A stretch of 64,000 nucleotides of DNA from Caballeronia arvi (lineage in GTDB: Bacteria; Pseudomonadota; Gammaproteobacteria; Burkholderiales; Burkholderiaceae), in contig NZ_FCOM02000037.1 in assembly GCF_001544695.2 (NCBI RefSeq), positions 17,323-81,322 on the forward strand. Reading direction: 5' to 3'. The notes beneath the pieces were generated by a model that ran no database searches, was not told the origin of the DNA, and saw only the letters and a list, made by a program, of their open reading frames with translations. Of the stretch, positions 22,638 to 31,473 are shown piece by piece. Made by a program: the position numbers and the translations under genes. Positions within the stretch are counted from its first letter, which is position 1, and each line of letters starts with the position of its first letter.

Positions 22638-23639
22638 ATGGCCGACATGCAGAACACGCCCACGCCTGGCGCCGTACCGCCGCTCGATTCTTCCCACGAC
22701 ACGACGCACGACGGTCCGCAGGAATGGGGCCTTGCACGCATCGTCGCGGACTTGCGCCAGTCGCGCGAGGAACTGCATCGCACGCGGCATCCGCTCGGCA
22801 TACGCGAGTTGCCCTCGCGCGAGGCGATTGTCAGGATCGTCAACGGCCTGCGCTCCGCGCTCTTTCCCACGCATTACGGCGCGCCCGATCTGACCGATGA
22901 AAGCGTCGACTATTACGTCGGCCAGACGCTCGAAAGCACCTTGCGTCTGCTGCACGAACAGATCCGCCGCGCGCTGCGCTTCCTGCCCGAACATCGCGAT
23001 TCGAGCGATGCGGCACTCTCCGCGCAAGCCTTCGCGATCGCGCGGGAATTCGGCGCGCAGTTGCCGCATATCCGCGCGCTTCTCGTCAGCGACATTCAAG
23101 CCGCCTTCACGGGCGATCCGGCCGCGCAGCACATCACCGAGATTCTGCTGTGCTATCCGGGCGTATGGGCGATGACGCATCACCGGCTCGCGCACGCGCT
23201 GCACAAGCTCGGCGTGCCGCTGCTCGCGCGCTTCATCAACGAGATCGCGCATTCGCTGACCGGCATCGACATTCACCCGGGCGCGACCATCGGGCCGAGC
23301 TTCTTCATCGATCACGGCACGGGCGTCGTGATCGGCGAGACAGCGGTGATCGGGCAACACGTGCGCGTCTATCAGGCCGTGACGCTCGGCGCGAAGAGCT
23401 TTCCTTCGACGAGCGACGGCGCGCTCGTCAAGGGCAATGCGCGCCATCCGATCGTCGAGGACGATGTGGTCATCTATGCTGGCGCGACGATTCTCGGCCG
23501 CGTGACGATCGGCAAAGGCTCGGTCATCGGCGGTAATGTGTGGCTCACGCACAGCGTGCCGCCGGGCAGCAACGTCTCGCAAGGCAAGGTCCGCGAGGGC
23601 AGCGGACCGGAAGTGCCAGGTAACGGCTTCGGCGCATGA
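22638..23639 (+). CDS. cysE: Serine O-acetyltransferase (CysE/EpsC type)
   Basis: A protein of 333 residues from this ATG; an ATG at 22587 would add 17 residues, and neither has a clear ribosome site. The N-terminal helical domain (about 60-190) has EILLCYPGVWAMTHHRLAH. The left-handed beta-helix of hexapeptide repeats follows, with GIDIHPGATIGPSFFIDHGTG, GVVIGETAVIG and HPIVEDDVVIYAGATILG. It transfers acetyl from acetyl-CoA to L-serine, giving O-acetylserine for cysteine synthesis. Length and motifs match the longer EpsC/SrpH-like group. The gene is followed by a good terminator and is monocistronic. Confidence 0.88.
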   Translation: MADMQNTPTPGAVPPLDSSHDTTHDGPQEWGLARIVADLRQSREELHRTRHPLGIRELPSREAIVRIVNGLRSALFPTHYGAPDLTDESVDYYVGQTLESTLRLLHEQIRRALRFLPEHRDSSDAALSAQAFAIAREFGAQLPHIRALLVSDIQAAFTGDPAAQHITEILLCYPGVWAMTHHRLAHALHKLGVPLLARFINEIAHSLTGIDIHPGATIGPSFFIDHGTGVVIGETAVIGQHVRVYQAVTLGAKSFPSTSDGALVKGNARHPIVEDDVVIYAGATILGRVTIGKGSVIGGNVWLTHSVPPGSNVSQGKVREGSGPEVPGNGFGA

Positions 23640-23657
23640 AGCAACGCATGAAACGAC

Positions 23658-23679
23658 GAAAGGGCCGCGAGGCCCTTTC
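23658..23679 (+). terminator. Rho-independent terminator after cysE
   Basis: Nine-bp arms GAAAGGGCC and GGCCCTTTC with a GCGA loop, followed by TCTTTT, 19 bases past the cysE stop. Confidence 0.8.
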
Positions 23680-23708
23680 TCTTTTGCGCGTACTTCTGCG
23701 CAGCTTTC

Positions 23709-24359
23709 TTATGTATTCGACACGCTGAACGCGCTCTGATTGCCGACGATGGAAAGAAACTCGCGGCGTGTCGATGGATCGTCGCGGAACGAGCCGAGCA
23801 TGCGCGATGTGACCATCGACACGCCCGCCTTATGCACGCCGCGCGTCGACATGCATTGATGCGCGGCCTCGAGGATCACGCCGACGCCGAGCGGCTGCAG
23901 CACTTCGTCCAGCGTATCGGCGATCTGCGCGGTCATCTTCTCCTGAATCTGCAGGCGTTTCGCGAAAGCATCGACGAGACGCGCTAGCTTCGAGATGCCG
24001 ACGACGCGTTTGTTCGGCAGATACGCGACGTGCGCGCGGCCGATGATCGGCACCATGTGGTGCTCGCAATAGCTTTCGAAACGAATGTCCTTCAGGACGA
24101 TCATTTCGTCATAACCTTGCACTTCTGAAAACGTGCGCGCGAGGATGTCGTGCGGACTCTGCGTATAGCCCGCAAAGAATTCCTCGTACGCGCGCACGAC
24201 GCGGCCCGGTGTATCGAGCAGGCCTTCGCGGCGCGGGTCGTCGCCCGCCCAGCGCAACAGAACACGCACGGCGGCTTCGGCTTCCTCGCGGGTCGGACGA
24301 TCGGCTGGTTCAGCAGGCATGTCCGAGCCTGAAAGATGGTTTTTGCGCGGGGCGCTCAT
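23709..24359 (-). CDS. folE: GTP cyclohydrolase I
   Basis: A 216-residue FolE1 enzyme. Zinc ligands are C98 and H101 in ESYCEHHMVP and C169 in HQCMSTRG; IGRAHVAYLPNKRVVGISKLAR is the classic central block. It converts GTP to dihydroneopterin triphosphate, the first step of tetrahydrofolate (and biopterin) synthesis. AGGAG lies 6 bases before the ATG. It is the last of four same-strand genes with no shared pathway; a folE paralogue elsewhere is possible, as many Burkholderiales have more than one. Confidence 0.93.
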   Translation of the reverse strand: MSAPRKNHLSGSDMPAEPADRPTREEAEAAVRVLLRWAGDDPRREGLLDTPGRVVRAYEEFFAGYTQSPHDILARTFSEVQGYDEMIVLKDIRFESYCEHHMVPIIGRAHVAYLPNKRVVGISKLARLVDAFAKRLQIQEKMTAQIADTLDEVLQPLGVGVILEAAHQCMSTRGVHKAGVSMVTSRMLGSFRDDPSTRREFLSIVGNQSAFSVSNT

Positions 24360-24439
24360 CGAAAACTCCTGTCAGTCAATGCAATCAGTGCATTCGGCAC
24401 CCCGCCATTGTTTCACGTTTCCGAAGACTGATATGAGTG

Positions 24440-24643
24440 TCAGGTCTTTCCGCCTCCGTCGATGCCCGAACCCGTGCGCCAGACCTGCTTGCCTTCCTCG
24501 GTCAGCTGGCCGCTGCTATGGTCCTTGTCGGGCTCCGTGCCGGGCTCGGCCATCGACCCGCCCGGCTGTTCCTGCGACAGCGGCTTCTTGCCCTTGCGCT
24601 GCGCGATGCGGTCTTCCTGAGAACGTCCGGCGTAATTGCTCAT
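24440..24643 (-). CDS. Small hydrophilic hypothetical protein
   Basis: A 67-residue, highly polar protein rich in Gly, Glu, Lys, Ser and Gln (SQEDRIAQRKGKKPLSQEQP, EPGTEPDKDHSSG). AAAGGAG seven bases before the ATG supports expression. The composition suggests a disordered, stress-type protein, but no family is recognised. It is upstream of folE on the same strand with an 80-base gap. Confidence 0.65.
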   Translation of the reverse strand: MSNYAGRSQEDRIAQRKGKKPLSQEQPGGSMAEPGTEPDKDHSSGQLTEEGKQVWRTGSGIDGGGKT

Positions 24644-24727
24644 GTCGCGTCTCCTTTCGAAATGGTGCGATGAAAGGCGCGCAAGCCGCGTTCCAGCCGG
24701 ACGTTTCAGCGCATGCTCAGCGTATGT

Positions 24728-25171
24728 TCAGGCAGGCTTGTGCTCGACGCCGCCGAGCACCATCCACGTCACACCGAACTTGTCGGCGACCATGCCGAAG
24801 CGTTTCGCGAAGAACGTCTGCGTCATCGGCATCTGCACCTGACCGCCGTTCGAAAGCGCATTGAAGTATTTCTCCGCCTGCTGTTCGTCGTTGGCCGTGA
24901 GGGAGAGCGATACGCCCTTGAAATCCGGCTTGCCGCTGCACATGCCATCCGAGCCCATCAGCATGGAATCGCCGATAGTGAACGCCGAATGCATGATCTT
25001 GTTTTCGGACCCCGCGGGAATGCCGCATCCGCTGGCCGCTTCGGCCTTGCCGGCTTCGGGGTTTTCGCTGTAACGCATCATCATGACGACTTGCGCGCCT
25101 AAATTCTCGCGGTAGAACGTGATCGCTTCTTCGCAGCGGCCTTCGAAAAAAAGATAGGGTTGCACTTGCAT
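24728..25171 (-). CDS. VOC-family protein (PhnB-like)
   Basis: Start at MQVQPYLFFEG, with GGAG six bases upstream; an ATG 18 bases earlier lies before that site. The 147-residue protein has the PhnB/glyoxalase-like layout: PYLFFEGRCEEAITFYRENLGA, then HSAFTIGDSMLMGSD, and FAKRFGMVADKFGVTWMV at the C-terminus. VOC proteins bind metal or small ligands; PhnB-type members have no firm function. It may form a short operon with the SnoaL-like gene 27 bases upstream. Confidence 0.85.
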   Translation of the reverse strand: MQVQPYLFFEGRCEEAITFYRENLGAQVVMMMRYSENPEAGKAEAASGCGIPAGSENKIMHSAFTIGDSMLMGSDGMCSGKPDFKGVSLSLTANDEQQAEKYFNALSNGGQVQMPMTQTFFAKRFGMVADKFGVTWMVLGGVEHKPA

Positions 25172-25198
25172 GTCTGCTCCTTGGTTCATGCGTTGCGG

Positions 25199-25630
25199 TT
25201 ATGACTTCTCGTCGGGGTCCATATCCATCGTGAGCGGCACCGATGCGTGCTCGTGCACCACACGCCAGTCGCCATCGATCTTTCTGAAGCACACGGTGGC
25301 GCGCACGATGTCATCCTGCTCGCCCACGGCGACGCGATTGACGGAGTGCGCATAAGCCAGATCGCCGCTCGCGGCGACTTCCACTTCCCGCATCTCGAAC
25401 GTGAGCGGGCCTTTCATGCTGTCGAACCAGCGCTGCCAGTTCTCGCGGTAATGCTCGACGCCTCGCAGCGACGCGGGCGGCACGACATCGAACACGACGA
25501 CATCGGCGGCGTAGTGGCTGACGAGCGCGTTCACGTCTTTCGCGAGCACCGCCTGCCGCCACGCTTCGATCAATTCGCGGATGCGCGCGACATCTTCACT
25601 CGCCTGCGCACGATCGTTCGACTCCGTCAT
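25199..25630 (-). CDS. SnoaL/ketosteroid-isomerase-like protein
   Basis: A 143-residue NTF2-fold protein. The helix IRELIEAWRQAVLAKDVNALVSHYAADVVVFD and the final strands (RATVCFRKIDGDWRVVHEHASVP) are typical of the SnoaL_3 group. AGGAGG precedes the ATG. These proteins are small-molecule-binding isomerases or hydrolases of diverse, often unknown, role. It is divergent from the TetR gene with two operator-like repeats between them, so TetR control is likely. Confidence 0.82.
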   Translation of the reverse strand: MTESNDRAQASEDVARIRELIEAWRQAVLAKDVNALVSHYAADVVVFDVVPPASLRGVEHYRENWQRWFDSMKGPLTFEMREVEVAASGDLAYAHSVNRVAVGEQDDIVRATVCFRKIDGDWRVVHEHASVPLTMDMDPDEKS

Positions 25631-25732
25631 GATCCGCCTCCTGCTGATTGTCGATTCGTACCGAAGAACACGATGCCGCCGCGTCGTGACAAAGCAACGG
25701 CAAGCACCGGGGCGAAACTATTTTTTCGCTTG

Positions 25733-25779
25733 TGTACACCGTCCACAAAAAGTAGCAGAGATAATGGACAGTGTCCACA
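25733..25779. promoter_or_regulatory. Paired operator for the TetR regulator
   Basis: TGTACACCGTCCACA (25733-25747) and TGGACAGTGTCCACA (25765-25779) agree at 12 of 15 positions and are 32 bp apart, three helical turns. The second contains a perfect TGGACA-G-TGTCCA palindrome. They sit between the divergent SnoaL-like and TetR genes. Confidence 0.6.
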
Positions 25780-25802
25780 TGTGAAAACGCCCACGAATAA
25801 AA

Positions 25803-26438
25803 ATGACGAATGGCAAGCCGCGCAGCACATACCGACATGGCGATTTGCGACGCGCGCTGATCGAAGCGGGCATCGAACTGGCGCGCGAAGGCGGCCCGGA
25901 TGCGATCGTGCTGCGCGAAGCCACGCGTCGCGCGGGCGTCGTGCCCAACGCGGCCTATCGCCACTTCGAGAGCCGTCAGGAATTGCTATCGGCGGTGCGT
26001 TCCGCGGCGCTGTCGCAGGTTGCGCAGGCGATGGAAGAGGAACTCGCGTCGCGGCCTAAAAAGCGCCGTCGGGCGGACACCGCGCGTGCGGGTCTGCGAG
26101 CCATCGGCGCGGGTTATCTGTGTTTCGCGCAGACGGAGACGGGGCTCTTTCGTACGGCATTCGCCGCGCCGCAAGCGGAATGGGCCGAACACGAGGAACC
26201 GTACGGCGTAGGACCGAGCGGACTCGATCCGTTTCAGTTGCTGAGCCGTGCGCTGGATGAAATGGTGGAGGCGGGCGCGCTCGACACGAAGCGCCGCCCC
26301 GAAGCCGAATATCTCGCGTGGAGCGCGGTGCATGGCTTCGCGTTGCTCGTGATCGAAGGCCCATTGCAAGGATTGACGCGTGCTCAGATCGAACCGCTTG
26401 CAAGCCGCTTGCTCGATATGGTCGAAAACGGGCTTTGA
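25803..26438 (+). CDS. TetR-family transcriptional regulator
   Basis: A 211-residue regulator. The N-terminal helix-turn-helix (about 10-57) reads YRHGDLRRALIEAGIELARE, with recognition region EATRRAGVVPNAAYRHFESR. The C-terminal domain (AWSAVHGFALLVIEGPLQGL) is of the WHG type (TetR_C_33), which senses small hydrophobic ligands. No ribosome site is obvious before the ATG. It likely represses itself and the divergent SnoaL-like/VOC genes through the paired sites upstream. The convergent MFS gene is a less likely target. Confidence 0.87.
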   Translation: MTNGKPRSTYRHGDLRRALIEAGIELAREGGPDAIVLREATRRAGVVPNAAYRHFESRQELLSAVRSAALSQVAQAMEEELASRPKKRRRADTARAGLRAIGAGYLCFAQTETGLFRTAFAAPQAEWAEHEEPYGVGPSGLDPFQLLSRALDEMVEAGALDTKRRPEAEYLAWSAVHGFALLVIEGPLQGLTRAQIEPLASRLLDMVENGL

Positions 26439-26477
26439 AAGATAATCGCGCCGCGTGGAGCGGCGCGACTCGTCTAT

Positions 26478-27851
26478 CTATCGGGTTTCTTCCGCGACTG
26501 GTTCCACCACGCTCAGGAGCAGCAGCAGACATAGCGTCGCCGTTCCGACCATATAGAGGAAGACTGCGGTCCAGCTATAGCTGTCGAGCAGGAAGCCGAC
26601 GGCGAGCGGTGCGCACGCACCGCCGATCTGGCCCACCGAATTCACGATGCCGAACGCCGTCGGATAGGTTGCTTTCGTAGCCAGCCCCATCGGATACGCG
26701 GAGTAGCCCGCGAAGCCGATGCCGAGCATCAGGCCCGCCAGCATCAGCGCCGCGCCGAGATACGCGACGCTGTCGGGTGCGTCGATCAGCAGGAAGGTCA
26801 TGATCATCGTGCCGAGCGCACCGAGCATCATCATCGGCTTGCGGCGGCCGCCGAGCAGGCGATCCGAGATGATGCCGCCCAGCATGTTGCCCGTCACCGC
26901 GCCGATGAAAGGCGCCGATGCGAGAAAGCCCATCTTCACCGAAGCGAACCCCTTCACCGTGACGAGATACGTGGGAATCCACGAGATGAAGATATTGCTG
27001 ATGCCGATCATGCAGCCATAACCCAACGCAATGCCGAAGATATTCCACGAGCCGAACACTTGCCGAATCGTTTCGAGCTGCGGCACGCGCTTCGTGCGAT
27101 TGATCGCATCCAGGCGGGGCATCGGCGTCATCCGTGCGCGGGCAAATGCCTTGCCGCTGCTGTTGCCGACGGTCGTTTCATCGGCGATATAGCGGCGCTC
27201 GGCGGGCGAGCAGAAGCGGTTCTCGCCGGGCGAATTCGTCACGAGGAACAGCCACACGATCGCGAGCACGATGCCCGGCACCGCGAACACATAGAAGATC
27301 TCGCGCCATCCCCAAAGCTGGATCACGATGATGCACACCGAAGGCACGATCAACGGCCCAAGCTTCGATGCGGCGATCCACAGGCCTGCGGCCGTGCCTT
27401 TTTCCTTCGCGGGAAACCAGCGGTTGATGACGTTCGTGCAGCCGATGCCGAGCGGCCCTTCAGACAAGCCGAGGCCCACGCGATACGCCATCAGCAGAAA
27501 CACCGACGACGTCGTGCCCATCAGGCCGGTGAAGACCGAGGTGAGAATCATGAAGACGGAAAAGAGCCAGCCCGTCGTCTTTTCGCTGAGTCTTTTATAA
27601 AGCAGGCCGACGGGAATCTGCACGAAGCCGTAAGCGAACGAGAACAGGCTCACGATCAGGCCGGCCTCGGTATTGGTGATGTGATATTCCTTCTTCAGAT
27701 ACGGCAGCGCGATGCCGAAGTTGGCGCGATCCGCGCAGGCGATCGCCCAGATGCAGAAGATCAGCCCCATTACGACCCAGCGATGCTTCGTGCGCTTCTC
27801 CGCAATGGGCTCTGCTTTTGCGGACCCGATGATGCCGTCGGCGTTGCTCAT
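26478..27851 (-). CDS. MFS transporter, anion:cation symporter family
   Basis: A 457-residue, 12-TM carrier. The N-terminal region KHRWVVMGLIFCIWAIACADRANFGIALPYL and the TM4 motif RVGLGLSEGPLGIGCTNVINRWFP mark the ACS family (sugar-acid and carboxylate uptake, as in GudP, GarP and ExuT). It is divergent from the 2-hydroxyacid dehydrogenase gene, so the pair may handle one organic acid such as a hydroxy- or sugar acid. Exact substrate is unknown. Confidence 0.87.
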   Translation of the reverse strand: MSNADGIIGSAKAEPIAEKRTKHRWVVMGLIFCIWAIACADRANFGIALPYLKKEYHITNTEAGLIVSLFSFAYGFVQIPVGLLYKRLSEKTTGWLFSVFMILTSVFTGLMGTTSSVFLLMAYRVGLGLSEGPLGIGCTNVINRWFPAKEKGTAAGLWIAASKLGPLIVPSVCIIVIQLWGWREIFYVFAVPGIVLAIVWLFLVTNSPGENRFCSPAERRYIADETTVGNSSGKAFARARMTPMPRLDAINRTKRVPQLETIRQVFGSWNIFGIALGYGCMIGISNIFISWIPTYLVTVKGFASVKMGFLASAPFIGAVTGNMLGGIISDRLLGGRRKPMMMLGALGTMIMTFLLIDAPDSVAYLGAALMLAGLMLGIGFAGYSAYPMGLATKATYPTAFGIVNSVGQIGGACAPLAVGFLLDSYSWTAVFLYMVGTATLCLLLLLSVVEPVAEETR

Positions 27852-28178
27852 CGCGAGGCCTCCGTTGCATGGGTTGCTGCATATGAGAGGCGAATGGATG
27901 AATAGCGGGTAGGGCGCAGGATCACGCTGTTGTCTCCGATGTCATTTTTAAAGGCTTTATTGTCGATATGCCTTCCGATGCTTCGAATTGTGGGGACGAC
28001 CCGCAAGAGCGTCCAATCTTTTCTTGCTATTACCTGATTCCCGGATTGAATCGATTCCGCGCGCATTTTCATCGCTTCGATTCGTGGATCAATTGATAGC
28101 CTTTTGGGATTGGACGTTATCGGCAAAAGCAGAGATGATCCGCTCCACATCAGAAACCGAATTCCAGGAGCATGCGAA
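27852..28178. promoter_or_regulatory. Divergent promoter region, MFS carrier / 2-hydroxyacid dehydrogenase
   Basis: This 327-base region has no credible gene. Two 10-base palindromes stand out: GAATCGATTC (28048-28057) and ATCAATTGAT (28088-28097). Either could be an operator; the LysR gene beyond the dehydrogenase is one candidate regulator. Confidence 0.35.
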
Positions 28179-29132
28179 TTGAAGCCGAGCATTCTGCAAC
28201 TGAACCCTATCCTCGTACCGGCCATCAACGAAAAGCTGGACGCACGCTACACGATGCATCGCCTCTTCGAACAGGACGACAAGGACGCCTATATCCGCGA
28301 GCACGGCGCATCGATTCGCGGCGTGATCACCGGTGGTCATACGGGCATTTCGAATGATTTGATCGAGCGCCTGCCCGCGTTGCAGGTGATCGCGGTGAAC
28401 GGCGTCGGCACCGATGCGGTCGACCTCGAATTCGCGCGCTCGCGCGGCCTTCCGGTGACGGGCACGTTCGGCGCATTGACCGAGGATGTGGCCGACCTCG
28501 CGATTGGTTTGATCCTCACCGCGTTGCGAGAGATCTGTCCGGGCAATGACTTCGTGAAGACTGGCAAGTGGGTGCAAAACCCGAGCCCGAGCGCGATTCC
28601 GTTGTCGCGCAGATTCAGCGGCAAGCGCGTGGGTATCGTGGGACTCGGCAAGGTCGGCCGCGCAATCGCGCAGCGCGCCGCCGCGTTCGCTTGTCCGATC
28701 GCTTATACGGACGTGCGAAAGATGGATGACGTCGATTATCGCTTCGCGCCGGATCTTCTTTCGCTCGCACGCGACAGCGACATTCTCGTACTCGCCGCCG
28801 CCGCCGATAAAGCGAAGGGCATCGTGAACGCAGCCGTGCTCGACGCGCTGGGCAAGGACGGCTATCTCATCAACATCGCACGCGGCAAGCTCGTGGTCGA
28901 AAGCGATCTCGTCGAAGCGCTGTCGCGCGGCGCGATAGCGGGTGCGGGCCTCGATGTCTTCGTCGACGAACCGAATGTGCCGTCCGAATTGTTCGGCATG
29001 GATCGCGTGGTGTTGCAGGCGCATCGCGCGAGTGCGACGGTCGAATCGCGCACGGCGATGGGCGAGATGGTGCTCGCGAGTCTCGAGCAAGGGCTTGCTG
29101 GTCAGCGCCCCGAAGGCAGTCTGACGACCTGA
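28179..29132 (+). CDS. D-2-hydroxyacid dehydrogenase (NAD(P))
   Basis: The TTG start has GGAG eight bases before it and gives 317 residues, normal for the family. The Rossmann motif is GLGKVG (155-160). The catalytic triad is R235 in NIARGKLV, E264 in DEP and H282 in QAHRAS. The family reduces glyoxylate, hydroxypyruvate or other 2-oxoacids. Typical glyoxylate/hydroxypyruvate reductases of GhrB type have this length. It is divergent from the MFS carrier and 67 bases before the LysR gene, suggesting a small organic-acid catabolic locus. Confidence 0.85.
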   Translation: MKPSILQLNPILVPAINEKLDARYTMHRLFEQDDKDAYIREHGASIRGVITGGHTGISNDLIERLPALQVIAVNGVGTDAVDLEFARSRGLPVTGTFGALTEDVADLAIGLILTALREICPGNDFVKTGKWVQNPSPSAIPLSRRFSGKRVGIVGLGKVGRAIAQRAAAFACPIAYTDVRKMDDVDYRFAPDLLSLARDSDILVLAAAADKAKGIVNAAVLDALGKDGYLINIARGKLVVESDLVEALSRGAIAGAGLDVFVDEPNVPSELFGMDRVVLQAHRASATVESRTAMGEMVLASLEQGLAGQRPEGSLTT

Positions 29133-29199
29133 CGCTTGAGCGGTAACACGTCCGGCGCGAACATATAATGATCGGCTATCACTTCAACGTCGATTACGA

Positions 29200-30096
29200 A
29201 TGCTCGATCTCGGACAAGTGCGTTGCTTCGTCGCCGCCGCGACGGAGCTGAACTTCAGGCGAGCGGCCGCGCTGCTCAACATGACGCAGCCGCCGCTTTC
29301 CCGGCAGATTCATCTGCTCGAAGAAAATCTCGGCGTGAAGCTGTTCGAACGCGTCGGCCGCACGGTCAAGCTGACCACTGAAGGGCGCGTGTTTCTTGCC
29401 GACGCGACGCGTCTGCTCAATCTCTCCGAGCAAGCGGAAAGCACGGTGCGGCGCGCGAGCAAAGGCAAGACGGGGCGTGTGCGCATCGGCTTTACGGGCG
29501 CCGCGGGTTATGAGCTGATTCCCGAACTGCTGGTCGCCGCGAAGCACGACTTGCCGGATATCGATGTCGTGCTGCTCGAAATGATCTCCGTCGCGCAGAT
29601 CGAAGGCTTCGAGGCAAACGTCATCGATCTCGGTTTCATGCGGCCATTGCCTTCGCGGCAGAAGGTGGAGTTTCTTCTCGTCGACCGCGAACCGATGATC
29701 GTCGCGCTGCCCGCGGGACACGCGTTATCGCGTTTCGAGCAGATCGAGCTGAAGCAATTGCACGAGCTGGCGTTCATCATGCATTCGCCGACGCACGGAA
29801 AATACTTCTACGACCGCATCATGAGCATGCTCGTCGCGGATGAAGTGAAGCCGCATTTCACGCAATACATCGATCAGACGCCGACCATCCTGTCTCTCGT
29901 TCGCGCGGGTTTGGGCGTGTCGATTCTTCCCGCATCGTCGCAACGGTTTCACTACGACAACGTCGAATTCAGGGAAATTGCCGGCAAACCCGTTCAGGCC
30001 GAAATGAGCATGGCGTGGCGTTCCGATCAGGATAATCCCGCCGTCACGGCCTTCCGGCACATGGCGGCGGATTACTTCGCTAAGAGGCGTGCGTGA
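29200..30096 (+). CDS. LysR-family transcriptional regulator
   Basis: A 298-residue LTTR. The winged helix (about 5-65) contains FRRAAALLNMTQPPLSRQIH and LGVKLFERVGR. The effector domain starts near 92 (GRVRIGFTGAAGYELIPELL). It overlaps the opposing aminotransferase gene by 17 bases at the 3' ends. Likely regulates the adjacent 2-hydroxyacid dehydrogenase and MFS carrier. The effector is unknown. Confidence 0.9.
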   Translation: MLDLGQVRCFVAAATELNFRRAAALLNMTQPPLSRQIHLLEENLGVKLFERVGRTVKLTTEGRVFLADATRLLNLSEQAESTVRRASKGKTGRVRIGFTGAAGYELIPELLVAAKHDLPDIDVVLLEMISVAQIEGFEANVIDLGFMRPLPSRQKVEFLLVDREPMIVALPAGHALSRFEQIELKQLHELAFIMHSPTHGKYFYDRIMSMLVADEVKPHFTQYIDQTPTILSLVRAGLGVSILPASSQRFHYDNVEFREIAGKPVQAEMSMAWRSDQDNPAVTAFRHMAADYFAKRRA

Positions 30097-31456
30097 TTGC
30101 GCGCGATGTCGCGTCGAGTGCGGCTTTGGCCTTGTCGATGATTTCATCGATCTCGTCATGCGTGATGACGAGCGGCGGCGACAGCAACATGCGATCGTGA
30201 CTTGCGCGCATCACGAGATTGCCCGCGAAGCAGAAGTCACGGCATAGCGTGCCGATATCGTCGCCATTCGGGAAGCGTTTGCGCGTCGCCCGGTCGGCAG
30301 CCAGTTGAATACCTGCGACGAGCCCCGCGCCCACGATCTCGCCGACGATCGGATGATCGCCGAGCACTTCGCGCAAGCGTTGCTGAAAATACGGCCCGAC
30401 CTCGTTCTTCACGCGCGCGACGATGCCTTCGTCTCGCAACAACTTCAGATTCGCAACCGCAACCGCAGCCGCGACCGGATGCCCCGAATACGTGAAGCCG
30501 TGACTGAATTCGCCGTTATTCACGATCGCGTCCGCGATGGCATCGGATAACGCGACCGCGCCCATAGGAACATAGCCGCTCGTGAGGCCTTTGGCCATCG
30601 TGATGACGTCCGGCTCGAAGCCGAAGTGCTGGTGCGCGAACCATTCGCCCGTGCGTCCGAATCCGCCGATAACTTCATCGGCGATCAAGAGCACATCATG
30701 CTTGCGGCAGATGCGCTCGATCTCGGGCCAATAGCTCGACGGCGGGAAGATCACGCCACCCGCGCCCTGAAACGGCTCGCCGATGAACGCTGCGACGTTG
30801 TCTGCGCCGAGTTCCAGAATCTTCTCTTCTAGCTGACGCGCACGCTCGATGCCGAACGTTGCCGCATCCATCGATCCACCTTCGCCGAACCAATACGGCT
30901 GATCGATATGCGCGACATGCTCCATCTTCGACGGCATCTGTTCGTGCATATAGCTCATGCCGCCGAGCGTCGCGCCCGCGATGGTCGAGCCGTGATAAGC
31001 GTTCCTGCGCGCGATCACATAGCGCTTGTCCGGCTTTCCCTGCACGGCCCAATAGCGATGCACCGCACGCAGAGCCGTATCGTTCGCTTCCGAGCCGCTA
31101 TTGCAATAGAGAAAGCGGTTGAACGTGTGCGGCGTGAGTTGCGCGAGCAATGCGGATAACTCGATCACCGGCGGATGCGTCGTCTTGAAGAACGTGTTGT
31201 AGAAGGGCAGGGTATTCATCTGCGTGAGCGCGGCATCGGCGAGTTCGCGGCGTCCATAACCCACATTGACGCACCACAAGCCCGCCATGCCGTCGATGAT
31301 GCGGTTGCCCTCCGAATCCCATAGATACACGCCTTCGGCCTTCACGATCACGCGGCTGCCCGCGCGATTCAATGCGCCCATGTCGGAGAACGGATGCAGA
31401 TGATGCGCGGCGTCGAGCGCGCGGTAATGCGCTGTCGAATCGATTCGATCGTTCAT
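30080..31456 (-). CDS. Class III (omega) aminotransferase, putrescine/polyamine-pyruvate type
   Basis: Start at MNDRIDSTAHYRALD, with AGGAG upstream, gives 458 residues. PLP residues are D260 in IADEVIGGFGRTG and the Schiff-base K289 in TMAKGLTSGYVP; CNSGSEAND (118-126) binds the phosphate. The length and N-terminus resemble SpuC-type putrescine:pyruvate and beta-alanine:pyruvate transaminases. The gene 17 bases upstream encodes a glutamylpolyamine synthetase-like enzyme, as in Pseudomonas spu loci. It would remove an amino group from a diamine or polyamine, with pyruvate as acceptor. Confidence 0.85.
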   Translation of the reverse strand: MNDRIDSTAHYRALDAAHHLHPFSDMGALNRAGSRVIVKAEGVYLWDSEGNRIIDGMAGLWCVNVGYGRRELADAALTQMNTLPFYNTFFKTTHPPVIELSALLAQLTPHTFNRFLYCNSGSEANDTALRAVHRYWAVQGKPDKRYVIARRNAYHGSTIAGATLGGMSYMHEQMPSKMEHVAHIDQPYWFGEGGSMDAATFGIERARQLEEKILELGADNVAAFIGEPFQGAGGVIFPPSSYWPEIERICRKHDVLLIADEVIGGFGRTGEWFAHQHFGFEPDVITMAKGLTSGYVPMGAVALSDAIADAIVNNGEFSHGFTYSGHPVAAAVAVANLKLLRDEGIVARVKNEVGPYFQQRLREVLGDHPIVGEIVGAGLVAGIQLAADRATRKRFPNGDDIGTLCRDFCFAGNLVMRASHDRMLLSPPLVITHDEIDEIIDKAKAALDATSRAITHAS

Positions 31457-31473
31457 GTCGTCGTCTCCTGATC

